A program made the translations under genes and the position numbers. Of a DNA stretch of 64,000 bases, positions 32,912 to 42,365 are shown piece after piece (the stretch's first letter is position 1; every line of letters starts with the position of its first letter). The stretch spans positions 434,001 to 498,000 of the forward strand of contig NZ_CTEI01000002.1 in the NCBI RefSeq assembly GCF_001368815.1, given 5' to 3'. This DNA is from Paraliobacillus sp. PM-2. GTDB taxonomy: Bacteria > Bacillota > Bacilli > Bacillales > Amphibacillaceae. The notes beneath the pieces were generated by a model. That model was not told the origin of the DNA and did no database searches. It was given only the letters and a program-made list of their open reading frames with translations.

Positions 32912-34732
32912 TTATTGTTCAACTTTATCTAATAATTGTTCCATTTCATCAAGTTTTTCTTCAAACACCTTCAATGCTTGCATGATCGGTGTTTTTTCTG
33001 TCATATCTACCCCAGCTTGTTTTAATACTTCAATAGGATAATCACTACTTCCAGCCTTAAGGAAGCCAAGATATCGCTCAACAGCTGGTTCTTTTTCTGT
33101 TAATATCTGAGACGCAAGTGATTGCGCAGCAGCATATCCTGTTGCGTATTGGTATACATAATAATTATAGTAAAAATGAGGTATTCTTGCCCATTCTAAA
33201 CCGATTTCTTCATCAATGGTAATTTCTTCACCAAAATATTTTTTATTCAGCGTATAATACATTTCGGTTAATTTATCTGGTGTTAAAGCCTCTCCGTCTT
33301 GTGCTTGTTTATGAATAAGGTGTTCGAATTCGGCAAACATTGTCTGGCGGAAAACAGTTCCTCTGAATCCTTCAAGAAAATGATTCAATAAAAATAATTT
33401 TTCTTTATCATCATTTGTCTGATTTATCAAATATTCATTTAACAAAGCCTCATTACAGGTAGAGGCTACTTCAGCCACAAAAATAGAATAATCGCCATAA
33501 CGAAAAGCTTGGTTTTCTCGTGTGTAATAACTGTGTAATGAATGTCCCAATTCATGGGCTAAAGTAAATAAATTATTTAAGTTATCCTGCCAATTCATTA
33601 GGACATATGGATTTGTTCCATACGTACCGGAAGAATAGGCACCGCTACGTTTCCCTTTATTCTCTTCTACATCAATCCACCGGTTTTCAAAGCCTTCTTT
33701 CAATCTTGAAACATATTCTTCACCTAATGGTGCCAATCCTTTTAAGACATGTGCTTGTGCCTCTTCATAACTATATTTCATTGAAACATCTTTAATTAGT
33801 GGTGTATACAAGTCGTACATATGCAATTCTTCTACATCTAAAACTCGCTTACGTAAAGATACATATCGGTGAAGGAGATCGATTCGATCATTAATTGTTT
33901 CAACTAAATTATCATAAACTTTTTCTGGAATTTTATTATTATCTAAAGCCGCTTCACGAGCAGATTGATATTTTCTAACCTTTGCATTAAAATTATGTTT
34001 TTTGACTGCGCCGGATAATGTTGAAGCGAATGTATTAATAAAATTTCCGTACGTATTATACATTGCTTTAAATGCATTCTTACGCACTGATTGCTGATCG
34101 GATTCTAAAAAATTAAGATAGCGACCATGTGTTAACTCTACTTTATTTCCTTTATCGTCTTCAATGGTTGGAAACGTAAGATCTGCATTATTTAACATGC
34201 CAAACGTTTGCGAAGCATTATCCGTTACTTCAGATACTTCCGCTAATAGTGCTTCCTCTTTCTTTGATAACACATGATCTCGTCTACGGGTGATTTCTGC
34301 TAAAGCTTGACGATAGTGCTCTAATTTAGGAACGTCTTTAAAAAACTGCTCCAGCTTTGACTCTTCTATTTGTAAAATCTCTGGTACAATAAAACTCATC
34401 TTACTTGCAGCTAAAGTTAATAGGTTTTCTGCTTTTGCATTTAACGCTTGATAAAATGAATTCGTTGTGTCTTGATCATAGCGCATATGGGCATATGTAT
34501 ACAACTTACCAATTCGCTCTGAAATCTCATCCTGTAATACTAGCAAGTCATACAAGTTAATTGCTTCTTCTGCTAATTTCCCTTGATAATCCTGAATTTT
34601 TGGAATTTCTTTTTTTAATTCCTTTAATTCCATTTCCCATGACTCATCAGTCGAGAATATATCTTCTAAACGCCATGTTTTCTCAACTGATACTTGATCC
34701 CTTGTTTGTAACTTTTGATTTTCCGCTGTCAT
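32912..34732 (-). CDS. pepF: Oligoendopeptidase F
   Basis: This 606-residue cytosolic M3B zinc peptidase has the catalytic motif TLAHELGHSLHSYY near residue 390 (His, Glu, His), with the third ligand Glu in VAEVASTCNEALL. The N-terminal helical domain begins EKTWRLEDIFSTDESWE. It cleaves peptides of about 7-17 residues. It lies upstream of roxS and downstream of coiA, the B. subtilis yjbG position. Length is normal for the family. Confidence 0.96.
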   Translation of the reverse strand: MTAENQKLQTRDQVSVEKTWRLEDIFSTDESWEMELKELKKEIPKIQDYQGKLAEEAINLYDLLVLQDEISERIGKLYTYAHMRYDQDTTNSFYQALNAKAENLLTLAASKMSFIVPEILQIEESKLEQFFKDVPKLEHYRQALAEITRRRDHVLSKKEEALLAEVSEVTDNASQTFGMLNNADLTFPTIEDDKGNKVELTHGRYLNFLESDQQSVRKNAFKAMYNTYGNFINTFASTLSGAVKKHNFNAKVRKYQSAREAALDNNKIPEKVYDNLVETINDRIDLLHRYVSLRKRVLDVEELHMYDLYTPLIKDVSMKYSYEEAQAHVLKGLAPLGEEYVSRLKEGFENRWIDVEENKGKRSGAYSSGTYGTNPYVLMNWQDNLNNLFTLAHELGHSLHSYYTRENQAFRYGDYSIFVAEVASTCNEALLNEYLINQTNDDKEKLFLLNHFLEGFRGTVFRQTMFAEFEHLIHKQAQDGEALTPDKLTEMYYTLNKKYFGEEITIDEEIGLEWARIPHFYYNYYVYQYATGYAAAQSLASQILTEKEPAVERYLGFLKAGSSDYPIEVLKQAGVDMTEKTPIMQALKVFEEKLDEMEQLLDKVEQ

Positions 34733-34835
34733 TTAAAAAACCTCCACTTCTTCTTTTTCGACCATTAATGATGGTAATCCAATTACTCTATTACTTACTA
34801 TTATAACTTACTAATTAATATTCATGTGTCTTTTT

Positions 34836-35993
34836 CTATAATATAGCAAATTGTTTCATGATTAACTTATCCTGTTCAAGCGCTTTATCTAGGGATTCAT
34901 ACGATGTTAAATCCATTTGTAGTTGAAAAGTATCATGGCTTATCTCTTGGATATATTGGAGTTGTAATAATATATTTAAATATTCTTTGATTGGATGGTG
35001 TTTGGCATATACGAGAGGAAATTTGTAATCGGGAATCATGTACCGAGTTAAAAATTGTTGACATTCATAAAATGTGACACGTTTTTTCTTTAATAATAAA
35101 TCAATGCATAATCTGCTTTGCCAATTCCATGGTGCAATCATCATTTTCCATTGACTAACAACTGGTAAATGAATAATGGAGGGTAAGGTAGTAGGATGAT
35201 ATCGATGTAAATACAACCATTGACGCCATTGTTTTTCACTGCTGCTTGGATGAGAACTGTTATATAATCGAAATTGTTTTTTTTCAACTAACCACAATGT
35301 GGCTCTCTCCTCGCTTGTTTTATTTGCTATCTTAAATAGATCAACAAATTTCAGTTGAGAAATGGGATGAAAGGATAAGTTACCAATTGCTGTTCTTCGC
35401 CCATTAAGCCAACTATTTTGATTAATAGCGAATTTTTTACTGTTCGGACAATAATAGAAAAAATAAGTTGGCAAGTTTGCTTTAAATTGATGAATGAAAT
35501 GATGCTCTGTAGGGGTTAAATATAATTGTTGATGGTTGCGACGCCTCATTCGATTGCCGCCTAAAACCCAAATAGGAATGATACCTAGTTTTTGATAACC
35601 AGCTGTTCTTGAGATTAGTTGCTTTATTGGGATAGATGCACATTGAAATTCAATTGCGATCTTTTTATTATTGTGGAATAGAAGGAGATCAGGGCGTTGT
35701 TTAATTTGAGGTAAGTATTTTTCCAATTCGACATAATATCCTTGCGCTAGAAGCCAGTCATAAAGATCTATTTTTCCTTGTTCATGGTATTCACCTTCCC
35801 CTTGAGAAAAAGCACAAGCACTTTTTCGTTGGTGAGCAAAATGGGCAATTCTTTTATCGCCTATTCTTATATTTACCCTTTCTTTGCAGCATGGGCAATA
35901 AAATGGATGTTTTGATTTTAAGCTTAGAGCCACATCCCTTGATAATAATGGAAGTATAATTATCTGGCCATCTTTCGAAATTGCTTTAAGCAT
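34836..35993 (-). CDS. coiA: Competence protein CoiA family
   Basis: This 385-residue CoiA homologue begins at ATG 35993 (MLKAISKDGQIIILP) after AAGGAAGG. The frame is open further upstream to 36110 but without a ribosome site. It has a zinc-ribbon-like CPCCKERVNIRIG, the His-rich motif RIAHFAHQRKSAC, and a nuclease-like domain with DWLLAQGYYVELEKYLPQIK, RPDLLLFHNNKKIAIEFQCA (PD-(D/E)XK-type residues D, E, Q). CoiA promotes DNA uptake or recombination during transformation. It fits with comC and the pilus locus in this window. Confidence 0.9.
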   Translation of the reverse strand: MLKAISKDGQIIILPLLSRDVALSLKSKHPFYCPCCKERVNIRIGDKRIAHFAHQRKSACAFSQGEGEYHEQGKIDLYDWLLAQGYYVELEKYLPQIKQRPDLLLFHNNKKIAIEFQCASIPIKQLISRTAGYQKLGIIPIWVLGGNRMRRRNHQQLYLTPTEHHFIHQFKANLPTYFFYYCPNSKKFAINQNSWLNGRRTAIGNLSFHPISQLKFVDLFKIANKTSEERATLWLVEKKQFRLYNSSHPSSSEKQWRQWLYLHRYHPTTLPSIIHLPVVSQWKMMIAPWNWQSRLCIDLLLKKKRVTFYECQQFLTRYMIPDYKFPLVYAKHHPIKEYLNILLQLQYIQEISHDTFQLQMDLTSYESLDKALEQDKLIMKQFAIL

Positions 35994-36057
35994 ATATTCA
36001 CCTTCCTTTGTTTTAATGGATACATATTCGACAAAAGATTGCATAATCCTTCTTAAT

Positions 36058-36090
36058 CCAAAAAAAAGAAGCTGTCGTATAGACAACTTC
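36058..36090 (-). terminator. mecA terminator
   Basis: GAAG-TTGTC and GACA-GCTTC form the stem followed by TTTTTTTT on the minus strand, 17 bases beyond the mecA stop. Confidence 0.85.
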
Positions 36091-36106
36091 CGCCATTGAA
36101 AGCTTA

Positions 36107-36799
36107 TCACTTTTCTGGAAAATAGCTACGAATTTGTTCAAATACATCTTGATCAAAAATAACTTTACCATATTCCTCTAATAAATGTATCGTCTTGTTT
36201 GTTTCTTGTCCATATTCTAATAATTGACTTTCAATATCTGCTTGTTGGTCTTCATTTAAATATAAGTCATCAAATTGGACTAATAATACATATTTTCCTT
36301 GATAATGATATAATGTATCTTTTACTCCTTCTATTTCAATTGATTGATGACTTAACTGTATGACGTCTTCAAACTCTTCAAATTGAATAATTGAAATTAG
36401 ATCTTCATCTATTGGATACAGCATATCTTCTTCTTGATCATTTTCCGATTCGCCACCAAACTTTTCATCAAGTAAAGACTCTATCTTTTCATCAATCGGT
36501 AAATCAAAAGTGCTTCCTGCTTCGGTAGGCAGTTCTAAATTCTGACCATCCTTTGAAAGTTTGGCTTTGGTAACAACAATTTCTAAACCTTTATCTAAAG
36601 CTTGAACTTGAATCCAAAGCGGACCGTCTATATTAAAATCTTCATCAGTATAATTCACTTCATCCATTACTTGCCAAAAAAGTTGTTCGCTTCTTTCACG
36701 ATTGTACCAAATTTCTTCTCGATCAAATCCTCTATTTTCAATATCCATATATGATATATAGAATTTAACCGTGTTCTCATTTATTCTTTCGATTTCCAT
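36107..36799 (-). CDS. mecA: Adaptor protein MecA
   Basis: This 230-residue adaptor targets substrates (ComK in B. subtilis) to ClpCP. The N-terminal domain MEIERINENTVKFYISYMDI to FWQVMDEVNYTDEDFNIDGP recognises substrate, an acidic linker spans about residues 85-140, and the C-terminal ClpC-binding domain contains FEEFEDVIQLS and YLNEDQQADIESQLLEYGQ. It precedes coiA and pepF as in B. subtilis. The spx gene normally found upstream is not present. Confidence 0.95.
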   Translation of the reverse strand: MEIERINENTVKFYISYMDIENRGFDREEIWYNRERSEQLFWQVMDEVNYTDEDFNIDGPLWIQVQALDKGLEIVVTKAKLSKDGQNLELPTEAGSTFDLPIDEKIESLLDEKFGGESENDQEEDMLYPIDEDLISIIQFEEFEDVIQLSHQSIEIEGVKDTLYHYQGKYVLLVQFDDLYLNEDQQADIESQLLEYGQETNKTIHLLEEYGKVIFDQDVFEQIRSYFPEK

Positions 36800-37193
36800 T
36801 TGCTTTTACCTCTCCCTTCTAAAATATATTAGGTGGAAGGGATAACTTCACCTATTATACCTTACCCGAATGAAATAGTACTTAATCATCTAACATGGAT
36901 ATAGATCTTTATTCTATTCTATGATAAATTAGTTGTAATTGAAAATAGATATGCCTAAAAAAATTAATTTTTATTAAAAAATATCACAATTATTTGACAT
37001 GTTATTATATAAAGTTCTCTGTCAAATGTGGTGGTGTGGTTCTCACTCCACCATCTCTTTTATAAAAAGTTTATTATAAGCAATGCTTGTACCTAAACCG
37101 CAGGGGAAATACACTCGCTTTTTTTGCTTCTATTGATGCCTTGAAAGATCAAGGGGGCACCACCACATTTAGTATACAGCCAACATATATTTA
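36800..37193. other. Intergenic synteny junction with 147-bp inverted-repeat element
   Basis: This stretch has no gene. It separates the mecA block from the rpmA block, which are far apart in B. subtilis. It contains perfect 13-bp inverted repeats AAATGTGGTGGTG (37024-37036) and CACCACCACATTT (37158-37170). Inside them, AAACCGCAGGGGAAATACAC at 37096 continuing into TCGCTTTTTTT resembles the left end of the dispersed repeat at 62991. It is probably a non-autonomous mobile repeat. Confidence 0.55.
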
Positions 37194-37228
37194 TAAAAAA
37201 AACGCTAACCCTAGGTTAGCGTTTTTTT
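37194..37228. terminator. rpmA operon terminator
   Basis: AAACGCTAACC and GGTTAGCGTTT form a GC-containing stem with A and T runs on the two sides, 8 bases after the rpmA stop. Confidence 0.9.
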
Positions 37229-37235
37229 GTAAATA

Positions 37236-37532
37236 TTATGCTTCTTTTGTTGCAGGTAATGGATATACACTTACTTTTTTACGGTTACGTCCAACTCGTT
37301 CAAAACGAACCACACCGTCTGTTTTAGCATAAAGTGTGTCATCTCCACCACGTCCTACATTGACGCCTGGATAAACTTTTGTTCCACGTTGACGGTAAAG
37401 AATAGATCCACCAGAAACAAATTGGCCATCAGCACGCTTGGCGCCTAGACGTTTTGATTCAGAGTCACGACCGTTCTTTGTACTACCCACACCTTTTTTA
37501 GATGCGAAAAATTGCAAATCTAAACGTAGCAT
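37236..37532 (-). CDS. rpmA: 50S ribosomal protein L27
   Basis: This 98-residue protein has the Firmicute-type N-terminal extension [10 protein letters not shown], cut before [20 protein letters not shown], the conserved L27 core that reaches the peptidyl-transferase centre. The neighbouring Prp protease is the dedicated enzyme for that cut. [20 protein letters not shown] follows. It ends the rplU-prp-rpmA operon. Confidence 0.98.
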   Translation of the reverse strand: MLRLDLQFFASKKGVGSTKNGRDSESKRLGAKRADGQFVSGGSILYRQRGTKVYPGVNVGRGGDDTLYAKTDGVVRFERVGRNRKKVSVYPLPATKEA

Positions 37533-37546
37533 TGGTTTGCACCTCC

Positions 37547-37879
37547 TTATTTGTCAGAGATGGTAATATATTGACCATAATCACGAGCGATTGTTTCTAA
37601 TGATACAATCATTCCTTCAAGTAATAATTGCACACGTTCAAACGTGACACCTGTTACTTGTGTAGGAAGCGTAACATAAAGATAACCACCCTCGCCACCC
37701 TGGTCAATAATTGGCTCAATCTCACAAAGCTTTATCATAGCATTAACGGATCCAAACGAGACGGCTGACACTGCTGCACAAACTAAATCATGACCAGCAG
37801 GACCACTCTCTGCATGTCCGCTCAACTCAAAAGCTGAAACTTTCTTATTCGATTTACGATAAATCGTAACATTAATCAT
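37547..37879 (-). CDS. prp: Ribosomal-processing cysteine protease Prp
   Basis: This protein of about 110 residues (YsxB) removes the N-terminal extension of L27. The catalytic His and Cys are visible in [23 protein letters not shown] 37879 is spaced 9 bases from AAGG and preferred to TTG 37888. It lies between rplU and rpmA, its invariable position in Firmicutes. Confidence 0.95.
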   Translation of the reverse strand: MINVTIYRKSNKKVSAFELSGHAESGPAGHDLVCAAVSAVSFGSVNAMIKLCEIEPIIDQGGEGGYLYVTLPTQVTGVTFERVQLLLEGMIVSLETIARDYGQYITISDK

Positions 37880-37890
37880 ATAAGTCAACC

Positions 37891-38199
37891 TTACGCATTG
37901 ATTTTTTCAATCGTTACTTTTGTATATGGCTGACGATGACCTTGTTTACGGTGGTAGTTCTTTTTAGGTTTGTATTTGAATACAGTTACTTTCTTTTGAC
38001 GACCTTGTTTTTCAACTTTTGCCGCAACTGTTGCACCATCAACGTATGGAGATCCGACTTTTACATCATCACCACCAACGAAAAGTACTTTGTCAAAAGT
38101 CACTGATTCTCCAGCTTCTGCTTCTAATTTTTCTACAAAAACTGTTTGTCCTTCTTCAACTTTTACTTGCTTACCACCAGTTTCAATAATAGCGTACAT
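37891..38199 (-). CDS. rplU: 50S ribosomal protein L21
   Basis: This 102-residue protein begins [20 protein letters not shown] and ends with the RNA-binding segment [19 protein letters not shown], all typical of L21. It is first in its operon and preceded by AAGGAGGTGC and by the L21 leader structure. Confidence 0.98.
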   Translation of the reverse strand: MYAIIETGGKQVKVEEGQTVFVEKLEAEAGESVTFDKVLFVGGDDVKVGSPYVDGATVAAKVEKQGRQKKVTVFKYKPKKNYHRKQGHRQPYTKVTIEKINA

Positions 38200-38204
38200 A
38201 CTAC

Positions 38205-38310
38205 CTGCACCTCCTTCAAAAACTCAGACTCGCCATACAGGTGTTGTAAAATACAACTTATGCTTTACCTGTTCTGTGCGGTTGTAGCAACAGGTGCTAC
38301 GATGAATAAC
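38205..38310 (-). promoter_or_regulatory. Ribosomal protein L21 leader
   Basis: The minus-strand leader has the pattern of the known Firmicute L21 leader: stems built from GCACCTGTTGC, ACAGGT, TTGTATTTTACAACACCTGT, then ATGGCGAGTCTGAGTTTTTG just before AAGGAGG. It probably mediates autogenous control by L21. Confidence 0.75.
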
Positions 38311-38329
38311 GTATTGATATTATCATGAA

Positions 38330-39781
38330 TTAAACCAATTTGTCAATAACCCGATCCTTATTCTTTTCCATATACGATTTAATAAGATCTTGGGTTCCAA
38401 CCCGTTTAATATGAAAACCGGTAACTCCTTTTGTTTTTTCAAAATAAATGGACTGTTTGATATTTATCTCAATCTTTTTCTGATCAATGTATTCATACCA
38501 TAATTCTAGCACTTTTGGTTCCACTTGGATCAATAATGCTTCAACCTCAGATGTTTGATATTGATACAGTGTTCGTTCTAGGCTAAAAACAAAAGACAGT
38601 GGTGCATACGCAACTTTTTTCCTGTTCGGTTGTCCCCCTAATAATTTAGTAATAGAAGGAGCTTCTCTTTTCCTTGTTATTTCTAGTAATCCCAGTTTAG
38701 TGAATCCGTACACTACTGTTTTCATACGATCAAAAGCAAAGACTTTCCTCAATGCATGGATTACCTTTTGTTGTTCTTTTGTTGATTTCATATCAATAAA
38801 ATCAATGATAATAATACCAGATAAATTGCGTAATCTAATTTGTTCTGCAATTGCTGTTGCAGCAAACAAGTTAGTTTTTACATGTGTTTTACCTTGATGA
38901 TATCGATCTGCAAAACCACCAGAATTAACGTCAATGACAACCATCGCTTCTGTTTCCTCTATCGTTAAAGTTATACCATTCTCTAATGTGACAACTGGAT
39001 GGAGTAGCTGTTTAAAAAGTTGATCAATAGTCATTGGCAATGCTTGTTCCATTGATTTTTTCCAATGAATCATACTAATCATTGTTGGAAATTTTTGTTT
39101 CAAGTGTTTACTTAGCACACTACTATCGACGTTGATTTGATTTATTTCTGATGGTGAATAGCTACGAATTACACGCTCTGCTACAGAGTCCTCAAAGAGA
39201 AGAGACGGGGCTTTTTTTGATTTAGCCTGATTGAATAATTGATTCATTTGAGATCGTAGCATGATGAATTCTGTTTTAATCACGTCATCCGCTACTTCTG
39301 AAGCAGCTGTTCGAAGAATAATTCCCTCTTTGCTTTCGATCACAGAAGCAAGCATTTCTTTTTTTGATTCAATCGCCAATGCAGTTAACTTTCTGGAAAT
39401 CACTATATTATCACCATATGGCAAATATATTAGGTATTGACCAGGTAAAGTAATATTTGCTGTTAATCTAGCTCCTTTAGATTCATAAGCATCTTTCACA
39501 ACCTGTACCAGTAACGTCTGTCCTTCTGTAATTAACGATTCGATTCGTGTGTCTGGATCAAATGGAAGTTCTTTTCGTTGTAAAAATCCATCTTGGTCTG
39601 CACCAATATCGATAAACGCAGCTTGCAATCCTTTCTCAACCTTTTTTACCTTTCCTAAATAAATATTTCCAACTTGCTGTGGTTGATCTGGACGATCAAT
39701 AATCAGTTCTTTTATTTGAGTGTTTTCTATTGCGATTGCAATTTTTTCTGTTGTTTCATTAAAAATATAAAAGGAAACCAC
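38330..39781 (-). CDS. rng: Ribonuclease E/G family protein
   Basis: This 483-residue endoribonuclease has an S1 domain (NIYLGKVKKVEKGLQAAFIDIG, with DGFLQRKELP) and an RNase E/G catalytic domain with metal-binding Asp residues in AMVVIDVNSGGFADR and IIIIDFIDMKSTKEQQ. The Zn-link CPxC motif of RNase E is absent, as in many short RNase G proteins. B. subtilis lacks this enzyme, but many halophilic Bacillaceae keep it beside rplU. GTG 39781 is 7 bases after GAGG. It likely processes rRNA or mRNA. Confidence 0.9.
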   Translation of the reverse strand: MVSFYIFNETTEKIAIAIENTQIKELIIDRPDQPQQVGNIYLGKVKKVEKGLQAAFIDIGADQDGFLQRKELPFDPDTRIESLITEGQTLLVQVVKDAYESKGARLTANITLPGQYLIYLPYGDNIVISRKLTALAIESKKEMLASVIESKEGIILRTAASEVADDVIKTEFIMLRSQMNQLFNQAKSKKAPSLLFEDSVAERVIRSYSPSEINQINVDSSVLSKHLKQKFPTMISMIHWKKSMEQALPMTIDQLFKQLLHPVVTLENGITLTIEETEAMVVIDVNSGGFADRYHQGKTHVKTNLFAATAIAEQIRLRNLSGIIIIDFIDMKSTKEQQKVIHALRKVFAFDRMKTVVYGFTKLGLLEITRKREAPSITKLLGGQPNRKKVAYAPLSFVFSLERTLYQYQTSEVEALLIQVEPKVLELWYEYIDQKKIEINIKQSIYFEKTKGVTGFHIKRVGTQDLIKSYMEKNKDRVIDKLV

Positions 39782-39799
39782 ATACGATCCTCATTTCTA

Positions 39800-40651
39800 C
39801 TAATTTTTGCAAACATCCTCCACTGTTGCTTGGTATTGTTTTAATGTGAAATATGTATAAAGACATTGTCTTTCATCTGTTGTGTTTAAGCTATGCTGTA
39901 CATATATGTCATGCTGATATCCTCGATGAAATTGACTAAATAAATCGATTAACTTTGTTTGAGTTGGCACTAGAATTGGTCGTTTTTTTTGATTAAAAGA
40001 TAAAGCTTGTTGTCGATTTAATAAAAAACGCATAAAGACATAAAAACGTTGTTTCCATTCTAATCGATTTTCCCATAGGATAAAAGTAAATAATAAATAA
40101 GTACTAAACGCAACTTCTTGTTGATATAACATAAAACCAATTAAAGCTAATGTAAAACTTACTGATGTAATAATGGTCATGGTATGTGCTTTACGGAAAG
40201 GATATCGAAAAGATAGAATGGTTAATAATAATTTACCCCCGTCTAATGGGAAAATGGGTAATAAATTAAACAGAAGAATCGTCCAATTAAATTGATAAGC
40301 CATGGCTAGAAGGGAAGGAGAAAGTAAAGACAGATGTTCCATCCCTTGCAATAAAAAAAATATCCCACAATGTTGTAAGGGACCAGCCAATGTTATCATA
40401 ATTTCTTCATGTAAGGGGCGATTAGCATACTCATCCGTTTCCATTACACCACCAAACATCCATAACATAACTTTTCGAATTTTCCATCTAAAGAATGTTG
40501 CTGCAAAAAAATGTCCGCTCTCATGAATGCACACAATAGAAAAGACAAGAAGGAACTCCATTATTGTACCGGTTAGTAAAGAGACAGTTAAACTAAACCA
40601 TAAGGTTGGATGAATAACAATTGGCGGTAGATAATTACGAAGCATCATCAA
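39800..40651 (-). CDS. spoIVFB: Stage IV sporulation intramembrane protease SpoIVFB
   Basis: This 283-residue M50 (site-2 protease type) enzyme cleaves pro-sigma-K in the mother cell. The zinc motif is in CIHESGHFFAATF (HExxH), the third ligand in LLPIFPLDGGKLLLTIL, and six membrane segments are apparent. It has a C-terminal CBS-like region. Three consecutive ATGs open the gene, overlapping the spoIVFA stop by up to 17 bases, so the pair is translationally coupled. Confidence 0.94.
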   Translation of the reverse strand: MMMLRNYLPPIVIHPTLWFSLTVSLLTGTIMEFLLVFSIVCIHESGHFFAATFFRWKIRKVMLWMFGGVMETDEYANRPLHEEIMITLAGPLQHCGIFFLLQGMEHLSLLSPSLLAMAYQFNWTILLFNLLPIFPLDGGKLLLTILSFRYPFRKAHTMTIITSVSFTLALIGFMLYQQEVAFSTYLLFTFILWENRLEWKQRFYVFMRFLLNRQQALSFNQKKRPILVPTQTKLIDLFSQFHRGYQHDIYVQHSLNTTDERQCLYTYFTLKQYQATVEDVCKN

Positions 40652-41405
40652 CCCGAATCACCTGCACTGGATCAAGATATTGATTATTTTTCTTCACAGC
40701 AAAATATAGTTCTTTTTCATCTTCAGAAGGAACAAACTTACCTATTTCTTGATTGGCTTTAATAAATTGATATTGGTTTACATGGATATCAGATAGATTA
40801 CCATAAATAGATTTACTTTTATCAGGATGTTGAACAATAATGGTTTTATTTGTCTTTCGATCATTACCTGCAAAAATTACTGTACCTTCATCCATTGCGT
40901 AGACGTTTAACGGATTATTTGCTGTAATCAAAATACCTTGTCCATTCACTTGAAAGGATTCACTTATTGTCCCATTTACAGGCAAAGCAGTAGCTGGTTC
41001 TGTTGTGTTCACCGAATTATCTGAAATAAAGGCTAAAGGAGAACCAAATTGTTGTTGGTACCATTGATTTACAGTTGCAAAAGGGAACTCTTCAGTTAAA
41101 GCAGTAGTAGCCCATTGCTTTGGTTTTGATAACCATGCTTGATCTACCTGATGACTTATTGTAAAAAACAAAAAGATAATTGCAGCAATCATAGATTTCA
41201 AAAGAAAAGCAGAGAACCAGGTATCCTCTTTTGATGATTGGGATAATTTAGCAAGTGTTGGCATGTAACCATGCTTCTCCTCGTCATCCACAAAATGTTT
41301 TGCAGTATACGTTGATGAATGGTTATTTTTGCGATACATATTTGGTAACTTCTTTTGTTTACGTCGGGCAATCTCTTTTCTAATATGTTCTACATCTTTT
41401 TTCAT
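40635..41405 (-). CDS. spoIVFA: Stage IV sporulation protein SpoIVFA
   Basis: This 256-residue regulator holds SpoIVFB inactive in the outer forespore membrane. A basic cytoplasmic N-terminus (RKEIARRKQKKLPNMYRKNN) is followed by one membrane segment (residues 70-88) and a LytM/M23-like extracytoplasmic domain (GQGILITANNPLNVYAMDEG, YAVKK-like closing strand) that lacks the full zinc ligands. It is upstream of and overlaps spoIVFB as in B. subtilis. Confidence 0.92.
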   Translation of the reverse strand: MKKDVEHIRKEIARRKQKKLPNMYRKNNHSSTYTAKHFVDDEEKHGYMPTLAKLSQSSKEDTWFSAFLLKSMIAAIIFLFFTISHQVDQAWLSKPKQWATTALTEEFPFATVNQWYQQQFGSPLAFISDNSVNTTEPATALPVNGTISESFQVNGQGILITANNPLNVYAMDEGTVIFAGNDRKTNKTIIVQHPDKSKSIYGNLSDIHVNQYQFIKANQEIGKFVPSEDEKELYFAVKKNNQYLDPVQVIRVDDAS

Positions 41406-41526
41406 TATTCTTCACTTTCCTTCATAAACGATTTGTACAAGTCTATGAACGAATATTACTTATTATGTGTACACTTCCAGAATAAAATAAAAGCTTCTTT
41501 TAAAAAATTAATTTATGCATAAACAT

Positions 41527-41566
41527 AAAGAAGTACTTACGAAAAAACGTAAATACTTCTTCTTTC
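41527..41566 (-). terminator. Terminator after minD
   Basis: AGAAGTATTTACG and CGTAAGTACTTCT form a stem with one mismatch, with A-rich loop and T-rich flank, directly after the minD stop. Confidence 0.8.
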
Positions 41567-41567
41567 T

Positions 41568-42365
41568 TTATGAACGCATTCCAAAAAATTTTTTCACTTT
41601 TGATAAGACACTTTTGTCGTCTTCAAAAGACTGTAGAGGCACTGATTCACCTAAGATTCTTCTACTAATATTCCGATATGCAAGTGATGCTCTCGTATTT
41701 GGCTGAAATGCCACAGGTTCTCCATGATTAGATGCTTTAATCACTTCATCATCATCAGCAATAATGCCTAAAAGCTCAATGGATAAAATCTGTACGATTT
41801 CATCAATATCTAGCATATCACCGTTTTTCATCATATGATTACGAATACGATTAATCACTAGTTTTGGAGATTCAAGGTCTTCTTTTTCTAATAAACCAAT
41901 GATACGATCTGCATCACGTACGCTAGACCTTTCAGGCGTTGTTACAACAATAGCCTTATCTGCACCAGCAACCGCATTCTTATAGCCTTGTTCAATTCCT
42001 GCAGGACAGTCAATCAAAATATAATCAAACTCTTGTTTAAGTTCTACAATCATTTTCACCATTGCTTCAGGGGTTAAATCAGTTTTATCACTCGTTTGTG
42101 CAGCTGGTAAAAGGTATAGATAATCAAATCTTTTATCCTTGATTAATGCCTGTTTGAGTTTGCAACGTTCCTGGGCAACATCAATAATATCATAGATAAT
42201 ACGGTTTTCTAGTCCCATAATTACATCTAAATTTCTAAGTCCAATATCAGTATCCATCAAACAAACTTTTTTATCATTTAATGCAAGTGCAGTACCCAAA
42301 TTTGCTGTGGTAGTTGTTTTACCCACACCACCTTTTCCAGAAGTGATTACAATTGCCTCACCCAT
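41568..42365 (-). CDS. minD: Septum site-determining ATPase MinD
   Basis: This 265-residue ParA/MinD ATPase has the deviant Walker A KGGVGKTTTTANLGTALA (residues 10-17 region), switch regions DTDIGLRNLD and IDCPAGIEQGY, and a C-terminal amphipathic membrane-targeting helix (LSKVKKFFGMRS). It works with MinC, and in Bacillus with MinJ/DivIVA, to block polar division. It overlaps minC by 8 bases. Confidence 0.97.
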   Translation of the reverse strand: MGEAIVITSGKGGVGKTTTTANLGTALALNDKKVCLMDTDIGLRNLDVIMGLENRIIYDIIDVAQERCKLKQALIKDKRFDYLYLLPAAQTSDKTDLTPEAMVKMIVELKQEFDYILIDCPAGIEQGYKNAVAGADKAIVVTTPERSSVRDADRIIGLLEKEDLESPKLVINRIRNHMMKNGDMLDIDEIVQILSIELLGIIADDDEVIKASNHGEPVAFQPNTRASLAYRNISRRILGESVPLQSFEDDKSVLSKVKKFFGMRS

